From Sphingomonas sp. BGYR3 (GTDB taxonomy: Bacteria; Pseudomonadota; Alphaproteobacteria; Sphingomonadales; Sphingomonadaceae): 64,000 nt of DNA. Shown one piece after another: positions 1 to 6,345 of this stretch. The DNA lies in NCBI RefSeq assembly GCF_025153455.1, contig NZ_JANZNT010000002.1, positions 496,001-560,000 on the forward strand, read 5' to 3'. Below the pieces are notes generated by a model. That model did no database searches, was not told the DNA's origin, and saw nothing but the letters and a program-made list of their open reading frames with translations. The first letter of the stretch is position 1, and each line of letters begins with the position of its first letter. Made by a program: the position numbers and the translations under genes.

Positions 1-177
1 CGCGGCGCGACAGGCGGGCAGATGGAAAGCAGCGCATTTCCCGCCGATGCTGCACGCTCCGCCTCTCCCCTGCACTGAACGGCCTTTGCCGTCGATCAGG
101 GGGACAACGCTAGCGCCAAGGCAATGTCCGGCGCAATGCCGATTTCGCTATGTGGAGATTAATTCCATAATGCAGGA

Positions 178-495
178 TCAGCCGCGCATCACATGGGCGA
201 GCAGCTGATAATAAGTCGCCCGGTCGAGCACGGGATCGAACTGCCCGCCGATCCGGCCGCCAAGGGACCAGCGCACATCGACGATCACCTGGCCGACAAC
301 GGGAAGCTGAACGCGGATCAGGTCCCCCTGCTGAATACTGGCATCCAGCCGCGCCATCAGGCCATGCGGCGACAGGTTGACGATCAGCAGCGTCAGCGGA
401 CGCCCGCCCGGCCCGGTCGCACGAGCGCGAAAATGCACCTCGTCCCGATCGACGGCGCGGTTTTCGACATAGGCTAGGCTGCTCGCTGCCCTCAT
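178..495 (-). CDS. PilZ-domain protein
   Basis: A 105-aa protein that looks like a single PilZ domain, the family that binds cyclic di-GMP. An arginine-containing N-terminal stretch (ENRAVDRDEVHFRARAT) is followed by a beta-rich segment with a D/NxSxxG-like element (VNLSPHGLMARL, about residues 39-50). Family members read c-di-GMP to control motility, polysaccharide or biofilm traits; the target cannot be told here. It stands alone, on the same strand as tyrS about 115 bp upstream. The RxxxR motif is not textbook, so ligand binding is uncertain. Confidence 0.65.
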   Translation of the reverse strand: MRAASSLAYVENRAVDRDEVHFRARATGPGGRPLTLLIVNLSPHGLMARLDASIQQGDLIRVQLPVVGQVIVDVRWSLGGRIGGQFDPVLDRATYYQLLAHVMRG

Positions 496-609
496 TTGTC
501 CGTGACCCCACAGGCGGTTGCCCTGATGCCGACCATGGAACAGGCGGATGAACGGATCGGCAACAACTATGCCTAACGGATCCTTGCACCCACGCGGCAG
601 CCGGGCGGA

Positions 610-1833
610 TCAGGCCGGCCGCAACAGGCCGTGATGCTTTTTACCGGCGGAAATCCGCACCTCTCCGGCAACGGTCACCATTGCCGCCTCGTCCGCGATC
701 TTTTCGCCCTCGACCCGTGCGCCGCCACCCTTGATCAGCCGCCGTGCCTCGCCCTTGGATGCCGCAAAGCCCAGGCCCACCAGCGCATCGACGATCGCGA
801 TCGAACCGCTGACTGCAAGCGTCGGGAGCGAGCCGCCAGCGGCCCCTTCCTCGAAGGTGCGGCGGGCGGTTTCGGCTGCTGCCTGCGCGGCATCGCGGCC
901 GCGGCACATGGCGGTCGCCTCGTTCGCCAGCACCTTCTTCGCTTCGTTGATCTCCGCGCCCTCAAGCGCCTCCAGCCGGGCAATCTCGTCCAGCGGCAGA
1001 TCGGTGAACAGGCGCAGGAACCGGCCGACATCGCGGTCGTCGGTGTTCCGCCAGAACTGCCAGTAATCATAGGCGGGCAGCGCATCCTCGTTCAGCCAGA
1101 CCGCGCCCGACATGGTCTTGCCCATCTTGCCGCCGTCCGCCGTGGTGATCAGCGGCGTGGTGACGCCGTAAACCTCGGTCCCGTCGACGCGGCGCGACAG
1201 TTCCACGCCGTTGATGATGTTGCCCCACTGATCCGATCCGCCCATCTGCAGGCGGCAGCCGATGCGGCGCGACAGTTCCAGAAAGTCGTACGCCTGAAGG
1301 ATCATGTAGTTGAATTCGAGGAAGCTGAGGGACTGTTCGCGGTCCAGGCGCAGCTTGACCGAATCAAAGCTGAGCATCCGGTTGACGCTGAAATGCTGGC
1401 CGATGTCGCGCAGGAACGGGATATATTCCAGCGCGTCGAGCCATTCGGCATTGTCGAGCATCACCGCATCGGTCGGACCGTCGCCGAATGTCAGGAAGCG
1501 TTCGAACACCGTCTTGATCGACGCGATGTTCGCCGCGATGACATCCCCGGTCATCAGCTTCCGCGCCTCGTCCTTGAAACTGGGGTCGCCGATCTTGCCG
1601 GTGCCGCCGCCCATCAGCACGATGGGCTTGTGCCCCGTTTGTTGCAGGCGGCGCAGCAGCATGATCTGAACCAGGCTGCCGACATGAAGCGACGGCGCGG
1701 TCGGATCGAACCCGATATAGCCGGGCACCACCTGTTTCACGGCCAGCGCGTCGAGCGCGGCCGCGTCGGTCATCTGGTGCACATAGCCGCGCGAGGACAG
1801 CAGGCGGAGGAGGTCGGATGCGTATTCGGTCAT
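610..1833 (-). CDS. tyrS: Tyrosyl-tRNA synthetase
   Basis: Cytoplasmic class I synthetase that charges tRNA-Tyr with tyrosine using ATP. The 407-aa length is normal for the bacterial enzyme. Visible motifs are the HIGH-equivalent HVGS at residues 50-53 (after DPTAPSLH), the tyrosine pocket [10 protein letters not shown] near residues 196-205, the KMSKS-equivalent GKMGKT near 235, and a C-terminal S4-like RNA-binding domain ([20 protein letters not shown]). The ATG start gives the expected N-terminus. It is monocistronic as far as can be seen, and I see no T-box or other leader. Confidence 0.97.
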   Translation of the reverse strand: MTEYASDLLRLLSSRGYVHQMTDAAALDALAVKQVVPGYIGFDPTAPSLHVGSLVQIMLLRRLQQTGHKPIVLMGGGTGKIGDPSFKDEARKLMTGDVIAANIASIKTVFERFLTFGDGPTDAVMLDNAEWLDALEYIPFLRDIGQHFSVNRMLSFDSVKLRLDREQSLSFLEFNYMILQAYDFLELSRRIGCRLQMGGSDQWGNIINGVELSRRVDGTEVYGVTTPLITTADGGKMGKTMSGAVWLNEDALPAYDYWQFWRNTDDRDVGRFLRLFTDLPLDEIARLEALEGAEINEAKKVLANEATAMCRGRDAAQAAAETARRTFEEGAAGGSLPTLAVSGSIAIVDALVGLGFAASKGEARRLIKGGGARVEGEKIADEAAMVTVAGEVRISAGKKHHGLLRPA

Positions 1834-1908
1834 GACAGCGCGCGCATAGCGAAGCGCGATGCCAGTGTCATCCGCAGGTTTCGGAATGAAGCCCTGTGCC
1901 CAGGTGGT

Positions 1909-2184
1909 TCAGCGGTTCACCCGGATCGGGGTGAAGACATAGAAGATCACGGGAACGACGATCAGCGTGCCGAACAGCAGGGCGGCGATTTCAGACCGCT
2001 CGTTGAACACCAGCCCAAGGCTGGCCGCACCGAGCAGCAGCACAAGGCCGAACAGCAGATAGGGCGAAGGAACGGTCAGCCGTTCCCCGCAGCGTTTGCA
2101 GATGAAGCGCTTGCCGATCCCGGTAAAGCTGCTGAAGAACGGGGTGCGGGTGTGGCACCGGGTGCATTTCGGCCCAATCGACAT
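1909..2184 (-). CDS. Small zinc-ribbon membrane protein
   Basis: A 91-aa protein of unknown function. The N-terminus carries a four-cysteine zinc-ribbon pattern, CTRC at residues 8-11 and CKRC at about 29-32. Two hydrophobic segments follow (about residues 44-60 and 67-85), and the protein ends in basic residues. It would sit in the inner membrane with the metal-binding head in the cytoplasm. It lies between tyrS and sufE on the same strand. I do not recognise a named family. Confidence 0.6.
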   Translation of the reverse strand: MSIGPKCTRCHTRTPFFSSFTGIGKRFICKRCGERLTVPSPYLLFGLVLLLGAASLGLVFNERSEIAALLFGTLIVVPVIFYVFTPIRVNR

Positions 2185-2292
2185 GAACGGGTATAATCGC
2201 CTTAAGGTACGCTGACAAACACTGACGCCGACAATGCGTCCGTCGGCTCAGGCGTAACCAAGCGATCGCGCCGGATCAAGGGCCGGGGGAAG

Positions 2293-2709
2293 TCAGTGCG
2301 TGTCGCTAACAAGCCGACCTGCGGTTTCGCGGATCAGGGCGATCATGTTCGGAATACCCTGTGTCCGGTTCGAGCTGAGCTGGGCGCGAAGATCGAACGG
2401 CGCCAGTGCCCCTTCGATATCGGCCGCCGCCACGGTTGCGGCCGGTTGATCCTGCACGGTTGCCAGCACCAGCGCGACGATCCCCTTGGTAATCGCAGCA
2501 TTGCTGTCGGCCAGGAAATGCAGCGTGCCATCGTCCCGCTGCACGGCATAAACCCACACGCTGGCCGAACAGCCGCGCACGAGCGTTGCGTCGGTTTTCA
2601 AGGCGTCGGGCATGGGTTCAAGCTGACGACCCAGATCGATCAGCATCCGGTAGCGATCATCGGGGTCCAGAAATTCATATTCGGCGTGAAGATCGGCAAG
2701 GATGGTCAT
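2293..2709 (-). CDS. sufE: SufE-family cysteine desulfuration protein
   Basis: SufE accepts persulfide sulfur from the cysteine desulfurase SufS and passes it to the SufBCD scaffold for Fe-S cluster assembly. The 138-aa length is typical. The active-site cysteine is Cys47 in VRGCSAS, preceded by the usual DPDDRYRMLIDLGR helix. The rest of the suf operon is not in this window, so it appears to be a detached sufE, as is common in alphaproteobacteria. Confidence 0.92.
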   Translation of the reverse strand: MTILADLHAEYEFLDPDDRYRMLIDLGRQLEPMPDALKTDATLVRGCSASVWVYAVQRDDGTLHFLADSNAAITKGIVALVLATVQDQPAATVAAADIEGALAPFDLRAQLSSNRTQGIPNMIALIRETAGRLVSDTH

Positions 2710-2779
2710 GCTGGCGATATAGCGGCTGGGCGGTGCGGCGAAAGCCCCGTCGGTCCCGATTGTGCCCGCTCAGCGTCTG

Positions 2780-2818
2780 CCTTGCACCGTCCCCGTCATG
2801 GACAGGGACGGTGCAAGG
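2780..2818 (-). terminator. Long perfect hairpin ending the psp operon
   Basis: A 14-bp perfect inverted repeat (2780-2793 pairs with 2805-2818; CCTTGCACCGTCCC and its complement) lies 22 bp after the last small psp-cluster gene and 70 bp before sufE. The 11-nt loop can itself pair GTC/GAC, extending the stem. There is no U tract on the minus strand, so this may be a Rho-independent-like terminator or a 3'-end stabiliser rather than a classical intrinsic terminator. Confidence 0.6.
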
Positions 2819-2839
2819 CGGAAGGGGGGGCGTCCGGCG

Positions 2840-3094
2840 TTACAGTTCGACGCCGGCGGCAATCGCTTCCAGTTTGCGGATGCGTTCCTTGAGGTCCGCG
2901 ATCTCGATCCGGGCGCTGGCATTGCCGGTGCCGGCATCGTCCGCCTGTGGCGCATAGCTGCGGCCGCCCAGCGACAGTTCCTGCTGCTTCAGGGCCAGCC
3001 AGCCCTTCCAGCCGGCCAGCGATGCGACGGTGACCATGCCCAGCCCGGTCAGGGCGGCGGTGGCCAGGATCATGGTGGAATTGGGGTCGAACAT
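2840..3094 (-). CDS. Small membrane protein, last gene of psp cluster
   Basis: An 84-aa protein of unknown function. It has one N-terminal membrane segment (about residues 9-27) and a hydrophilic tail that ends in a short coiled coil (RIEIADLKERIRKLEAIAAG). The layout, one TM followed by a cytoplasmic coiled coil, is that of PspB, but the ERI-TD signature of its neighbours is absent. It lies 11 bp after the preceding psp-cluster gene on the same strand, so it is almost certainly co-transcribed with pspA. Role in envelope stress is inferred only from position and topology. Confidence 0.7.
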   Translation of the reverse strand: MFDPNSTMILATAALTGLGMVTVASLAGWKGWLALKQQELSLGGRSYAPQADDAGTGNASARIEIADLKERIRKLEAIAAGVEL

Positions 3095-3105
3095 CGGACG
3101 GTCCC

Positions 3106-3354
3106 TCAGTTACGGTCTTCGCCGCGCAGCCGCTCGATCTCGCGATCCAGGCTGCTGGACGAATGATTGTCGGTGATGACGCGTTCAAGCACCTGAACCC
3201 GTTCGCGCAGGGTGCGGATTTCCTCGCGCATCCGGGCGGCGTCGGCACTGTCGGCGGGGGGCTGATCGGGTGCCGGCTGGCTCATCCTGGCCTTTACGAT
3301 ACTGCCGACCGTGACGACGATCACGATGGCAACGACCATTTCGAACGGACCCAT
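3106..3354 (-). CDS. PspB-like small membrane protein (paralogue 4)
   Basis: An 82-aa protein. The membrane segment is at about residues 5-20 (FEMVVAIVIVVTVGSIV). The coiled-coil tail contains EEIRTLRERVQVLERVITD, close to the PspB pattern RERIQALESILD known from E. coli PspB, and then LDREIERLR near the C-terminus. It is the sixth gene after pspC-pspB in the operon order and the clearest PspB-like member after PspB itself. It probably anchors or senses at the inner membrane as PspB does; a duplicate role is inference. Family assignment is by eye. Confidence 0.75.
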   Translation of the reverse strand: MGPFEMVVAIVIVVTVGSIVKARMSQPAPDQPPADSADAARMREEIRTLRERVQVLERVITDNHSSSSLDREIERLRGEDRN

Positions 3355-3385
3355 GGTGCTTGCTCCCTTTGCGGTCGGTTATCGG

Positions 3386-3523
3386 TTATTCGGCGGGTTG
3401 CAGCTGGTTGTCGGCCAGCCGGGCCAGGCGCTCTGCACGGCGGACCGGGCGGTCGCGGCGTTCCGCGATCCAGCACAGGCCGGCGGTGATGGTGGCGACG
3501 ACGCCTGCGAAAACGAGCATCAT
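3386..3523 (-). CDS. 45-aa membrane miniprotein in psp cluster
   Basis: A very short gene encoding 45 aa. It starts with ATG-ATG, and a good GGAGAA ribosome-binding site lies 7-8 nt upstream. One hydrophobic helix (LVFAGVVATITAGLCWIAE, residues 3-21) is followed by a strongly basic tail (RRDRPVRRAERLARLADNQ). This recalls the small PspD/PspG-type proteins found in psp operons of other bacteria, but no homology can be claimed. It sits between two PspB-like genes with gaps of 31 and 39 bp, consistent with one transcript. Confidence 0.65.
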   Translation of the reverse strand: MMLVFAGVVATITAGLCWIAERRDRPVRRAERLARLADNQLQPAE

Positions 3524-3562
3524 GTTCTGTTTCTCCTTCGATGCGAAATGGGTCGGTACAGG

Positions 3563-3838
3563 TCAGTTCAGCGGTGCGTCGCGCAGCCGCTCGATCTCGT
3601 CGGCCACCGCCATGCCGCGATCGGTGACGATGCGTTCGAGCACGCGGACCCGCTGTTCGAGCCGTTCCGTGCCGGCAGCGTATTGAGCGGTCTTTTCCGC
3701 CAGCAGCTTGGCCTCAAGCTCCATCTGAAGCCGCCGGTGTTCCAGCATCGGCTGGACGATCAGTTTGGCCACCAGCGCGACGATCGGGATCATGGTGCCA
3801 AAGGTGATGCCGAGAATGGGGATCCAGACGGGGTCCAT
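3563..3838 (-). CDS. PspB-like small membrane protein (paralogue 3)
   Basis: A 91-aa protein, starting at the ATG that follows GGGAG in the minus strand; longer in-frame starts would run back through the neighbouring gene. The N-terminus is hydrophobic (PILGITFGTMIPIVALVAKLI). A charged helix follows (MELEAKLLAEKTAQ), then the cluster signature RVRVLERIVTD...ADEIERLRD at the C-terminus. It is 13 bp downstream of the previous gene. Function is unknown beyond likely membership of the Psp envelope-stress system. Confidence 0.72.
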   Translation of the reverse strand: MDPVWIPILGITFGTMIPIVALVAKLIVQPMLEHRRLQMELEAKLLAEKTAQYAAGTERLEQRVRVLERIVTDRGMAVADEIERLRDAPLN

Positions 3839-3851
3839 AGCGATTGCTCCC

Positions 3852-4181
3852 TCAGTTGGTCTTGCCGCGCAGCATCTCGATCTCGCGGTCGAGGCTGTGG
3901 GCGCTGTCGGTGACGATCCGCTCGACATTGGCGAGCCGGTCCTTGATCGATCCCAGTTCGGCGCGAAGCTGGGCGTTTTCCTGGCTGAGCAGCTTGATCC
4001 GCTCCATCGCCTCGTCGTTGCGCTGGGGATAGATGGCCTGTCCCCAGGCGCCGTCGAGCGGGTAGCCATTCTTGACGCGAAGCCAGGTGGTGAACATCCA
4101 GGCCACAAGGCCAAGGGCGCCGATCAACAGGCCGCAGCCGATGATCCAGGGCAGGTTGGGGGCAAGTTGATCGGCGATCAT
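3852..4181 (-). CDS. PspB-like small membrane protein (paralogue 2)
   Basis: A 109-aa protein with one membrane segment (about residues 11-33), a linker containing VKNGYPLDGAWG, and a coiled coil (MERIKLLSQENAQLRAELG) running into the shared signature ANVERIVTD...LDREIEMLR. The linker motif closely resembles AKHGYPVENEWGG in the next gene upstream, so these two are the closest pair of paralogues in the cluster. Gaps to the neighbours are 13 and 23 bp. Function is unknown; membrane-anchored partner of PspA/PspC is the working guess. Confidence 0.74.
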   Translation of the reverse strand: MIADQLAPNLPWIIGCGLLIGALGLVAWMFTTWLRVKNGYPLDGAWGQAIYPQRNDEAMERIKLLSQENAQLRAELGSIKDRLANVERIVTDSAHSLDREIEMLRGKTN

Positions 4182-4204
4182 GTCGGTTCTCCCTTTGCGG
4201 CGGT

Positions 4205-4516
4205 TCAGCGCAGGCTGTCGATTTCGCGGGCGATCCGCTGGGCCGGGTCGGTGGCGATCCGTTCGAGGACCGCGATCCGTTCCTCCAGCCGCGATACCTT
4301 GCCGTTCAGCTTTTCATTCTCGCTGGTCAGCAGGGCGATCTTGCGGACGGCGTTGGGATAATCTTCCTCCAGTCCGTCAAACCCCAGGGCAGTGGTGCCG
4401 CCCCATTCGTTTTCCACCGGATAGCCGTGCTTTGCCCGGATCCAGCTGTTGATCACCCATCCGATGGTCGAGATCGCGATGATGGCGATGACGAAACCGG
4501 GTCCACTCCAACTCAT
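4205..4516 (-). CDS. PspB-like small membrane protein (paralogue 1)
   Basis: A 103-aa protein with an N-terminal membrane segment (PGFVIAIIAISTIGWVINSWI), the linker AKHGYPVENEWGG, a coiled coil (ALLTSENEKLNGKVSRLEER) and the terminal signature IAVLERIATD...IAREIDSLR. The last residues, EIDSLR, are identical to the last residues of PspC, encoded just upstream. It lies 30 bp after pspC on the same strand. It has the same architecture as paralogue 2, so a tandem duplication is likely. Role is inferred from context only. Confidence 0.74.
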   Translation of the reverse strand: MSWSGPGFVIAIIAISTIGWVINSWIRAKHGYPVENEWGGTTALGFDGLEEDYPNAVRKIALLTSENEKLNGKVSRLEERIAVLERIATDPAQRIAREIDSLR

Positions 4517-4546
4517 GATCCTGTTCCTCCCTGTTCGTGCCGTCGA

Positions 4547-4924
4547 TCAGCGCAGGCTGTCGATTTCGTCGGCCAGGCGACGGTTGCGGCTGGTGTAGAA
4601 GATTTCGATGTCAGCCAGGCGGCGGTCGATATCGCGCAGCTTTGAGCGGACCTCGCTGGTCGAACGGCGCGGATTGCTGCGCACGCCCTGCCAGAACTTC
4701 TCATCCTCACGGGTTTCATACAGGCCAAGCGGCTTTTTCGGGGCCACCCAACCCATGACCAGGTAACCGATCAGCACCCATCCGCTGGTCGCCAGGGTCA
4801 GGATGACCGTGGACACCCGGATGATCGTGACATCGATGCCGGTATAGTCGGCAAGCCCGGCGCACACGCCCATCCACTTGCCATTATGCTTGTCGGTGTA
4901 AAATTTGGTGCGGCTGGCGGACAT
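4547..4924 (-). CDS. pspC: Phage shock protein C, inner-membrane stress sensor
   Basis: A 125-aa PspC-domain protein; the ATG is preceded by AGGAGG. The PspC domain occupies residues 1-70, with NGKWMGVCAGLADYTGID followed by the membrane segment VSTVILTLATSGWVLIGYLVMGW. In known systems PspC and PspB recruit PspA to the membrane and so release PspF. The C-terminal half is unusual: RSKLRDIDRRLADIE...NRRLADEIDSLR copies the coiled-coil/EI-x-LR tail of the small paralogues next to it. It sits 1 bp after pspB. Confidence 0.9.
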   Translation of the reverse strand: MSASRTKFYTDKHNGKWMGVCAGLADYTGIDVTIIRVSTVILTLATSGWVLIGYLVMGWVAPKKPLGLYETREDEKFWQGVRSNPRRSTSEVRSKLRDIDRRLADIEIFYTSRNRRLADEIDSLR

Positions 4925-4925
4925 T

Positions 4926-5198
4926 TCAGTTCCTCCTGCTGTAATCGAAGGACGGGTCTTCCGACTGGCTCGACTGAGCGGGGCGGAAGTCGGGGTTGTC
5001 GGCGGCGATGATGCGCTCGATCGTTTCGAGCCGTTCGTCCAGCCGCCGGGCGGTGTGGTAAAGCTCGTCGAGGAGCTTTTCGTCCTCGCCGGTGATGGTC
5101 GCCGCCTGCTTCCACTTGGTGACATAGTGCATGATCACCCAGGGAAGGCCGATGAACAGCATCCCGACGACGCCGATGGGAACCAGAATGTCCTCCAT
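4926..5198 (-). CDS. pspB: Phage shock protein B
   Basis: A 90-aa PspB-family protein with one N-terminal membrane helix (PIGVVGMLFIGLPWVIMHYV) and the family's cytoplasmic coiled coil, LDELYHTARRLDERLETIERIIAADNPDFR, where the last residues match the DAEHPNWR ending of E. coli PspB. A serine-rich extension of about 15 residues follows. It acts with PspC at the inner membrane as sensor and anchor for PspA. Only 4 bp separate it from pspA and 1 bp from pspC, so translation is probably coupled. Confidence 0.9.
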   Translation of the reverse strand: MEDILVPIGVVGMLFIGLPWVIMHYVTKWKQAATITGEDEKLLDELYHTARRLDERLETIERIIAADNPDFRPAQSSQSEDPSFDYSRRN

Positions 5199-5202
5199 CG
5201 GA

Positions 5203-5871
5203 TCAGCCCTCCTTGTTCAGGCGGGCCTTCAGCGCGGCCAGCTCGGCATCGACCTTTTCCGACGACTTCAGCTCGGCGATTTCCTCCTCGAGCGTCTTGG
5301 CGGGCTGACCCATGCCCAGTGCGTCGGCGCGGCCTTCGGCCATGTCCACGCGGCGTTCCAGCACATCGAAGCGGCTGAACGCCTCGGTGATGCGGCTGCC
5401 CGAATAGACTTCACGCATCCGGGCGCGGTTGTTGGCGCTTTCCAGACGAGTGACGATCGACGACTGGCGGGCACGGGCTTCGCGCAGCTTGTTCTGCAGC
5501 TTGGTGATGTCCGCTTCGGATGCCTTCAGGGCATCGTCCAGCACCACGATCTCGGCCGACAGCTGGTCGGCCATGTCGGCCGCCTTCTGCTTTTCGGTCA
5601 GCGCGGCCTTGGCCAGGTCCTCGCGGCCCTTGCTCAGCGCCAGCTCGGCCTTTTCGGTCCAGCTTCCCTGAAGCCCTTCCAGCTTGGCGATATGGCGGCG
5701 GATTTCCTTCTGATCCGCGATGGTGCGGGCGGCGCTTGCGCGCACCTCGACCAGCGTCTCCTCCATTTCGAGGATGATCATGCGGATCATCTTGGCCGGA
5801 TCCTCCGCCTTGTCGAGCAGGTCGGTGACGTTTGCGGCGATGATATCGCGGGTGCGGGAAAAGATACCCAT
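5203..5871 (-). CDS. pspA: Phage shock protein A (ESCRT-III-like membrane-repair protein)
   Basis: A 222-aa PspA/IM30 protein, standard length. It is almost entirely helical. The N-terminus MGIFSRTRDIIAANVTDLLDKAEDP matches the amphipathic helix plus first coiled-coil of the family; long heptad helices follow (about 25-185), and the end is a conserved-type acidic tail. PspA polymerises on stressed inner membrane and, when free, binds and inhibits the enhancer protein PspF. pspF is encoded divergently about 0.5 kb upstream, so the regulatory pair is intact. A good GAAGGAGC ribosome-binding site precedes the ATG. Confidence 0.95.
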   Translation of the reverse strand: MGIFSRTRDIIAANVTDLLDKAEDPAKMIRMIILEMEETLVEVRASAARTIADQKEIRRHIAKLEGLQGSWTEKAELALSKGREDLAKAALTEKQKAADMADQLSAEIVVLDDALKASEADITKLQNKLREARARQSSIVTRLESANNRARMREVYSGSRITEAFSRFDVLERRVDMAEGRADALGMGQPAKTLEEEIAELKSSEKVDAELAALKARLNKEG

Positions 5872-5905
5872 CGGTAATGCTCCTTCGTCAAATCACTTCG
5901 AAAAT

Positions 5906-5942
5906 CGGCCGGGGCGGGGTCTGGGGCTGTCCGCCCCGGCCG
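5906..5942 (-). terminator. Terminator-like hairpin between first psp gene and pspA
   Basis: A perfect 12-bp GC-rich stem (5906-5917 with 5931-5942) with a 13-nt loop. On the minus strand it is followed by ATTTTCG, which resembles a weak intrinsic terminator. It lies after the small exported-protein gene and just 35 bp before the pspA start. I see no room for a separate pspA promoter between the two, so partial read-through, or protection of the pspA mRNA 5' end, is the likely role. Confidence 0.55.
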
Positions 5943-5983
5943 TTCCTTCGCCACCCCTGGGGAAAGGCAGCGAAAAAGACCCG

Positions 5984-6166
5984 TCAGTCCAGCTGCGGCT
6001 GGCCATTCGGCTGAGCGGTTTCGACCTGTGCCCACACATGCGGGGTACGGTCGGCCTGGCTTGCCTTGGCCGGTGCCACCGTGCCGATCATCAGCACGCT
6101 GGTCCCGAAGGAGGCGAGCAGGATCGCGGCAAAGCGCTGGTTGGTTGTGGCGTTGATGCTCTTCAT
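5984..6166 (-). CDS. Small exported protein, first gene of psp operon
   Basis: A 60-aa protein with a clear Sec-type signal: basic N-terminus (MKSINATTNQR), hydrophobic core (FAAILLASFGTSVLMIGTVAP) and a likely cleavage after AKA. That would leave a mature peptide of only about 25 residues (SQADRTPHVWAQVETAQPN...). It starts about 54 nt downstream of the predicted sigma-54 transcription start and is thus the first gene of the psp transcript. A terminator-like hairpin separates it from pspA. I do not recognise the family; it is not PspG or PspE. Confidence 0.62.
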   Translation of the reverse strand: MKSINATTNQRFAAILLASFGTSVLMIGTVAPAKASQADRTPHVWAQVETAQPNGQPQLD

Positions 6167-6230
6167 TATTCGGTTATCCCTGAACCTTGATCTGTTTTGC
6201 TCCACCGCTTTCGGGTGGTGCCTGATGCTT

Positions 6231-6247
6231 TGCACGGGGCGTGCCAA
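6231..6247 (-). promoter_or_regulatory. Sigma-54 (-24/-12) promoter of the psp operon
   Basis: On the minus strand these bases read TTGGCACGCCCCGTGCA. GG at -24 and GC at -12 are separated by exactly 10 bases and match the RpoN consensus TGGCACG-N4-TTGC almost fully. The predicted start point is near 6220, which gives a leader of about 54 nt before the small exported-protein gene. PspF, encoded divergently, belongs to the sigma-54 activator family, so promoter and activator fit each other. Confidence 0.85.
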
Positions 6248-6256
6248 TTTCGAGAA

Positions 6257-6336
6257 TGGCGCAAATCCGCCAAAGCTGAACGTCAGATAAACAGGGTGGC
6301 AAATGCCGCTTGCCAACAGTTGGTGATTTGCGCCAA
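6257..6336. promoter_or_regulatory. Candidate PspF upstream activating sites
   Basis: Three related inverted-repeat sites lie 10-90 bp upstream of the sigma-54 promoter and directly in front of pspF. Site A (6257-6273) reads TGGCGCAAATCCGCCAA. Site B (6320-6336) in reverse complement reads TTGGCGCAAATCACCAA and shares the 11-mer TGGCGCAAATC with A. Between them, 6297-6315 is a palindrome, TGGCAA-N7-TTGCCA. Two enhancer sites overlapping the pspF promoter region is also the E. coli arrangement, so these could both activate psp and autorepress pspF. Confidence 0.6.
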
Positions 6337-6345
6337 TTGTAAGGA

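Noticed and set aside
1..177. Possible end of an upstream gene at the left edge
   Set aside because: All frames are short and none shows a recognisable protein end; no RNA gene features were seen either.
6297..6315. Second sigma-54 promoter toward pspF (TGGCA...TTGCC)
   Set aside because: GG and GC are separated by 12 bases instead of 10; it fits better as a palindromic protein-binding site.
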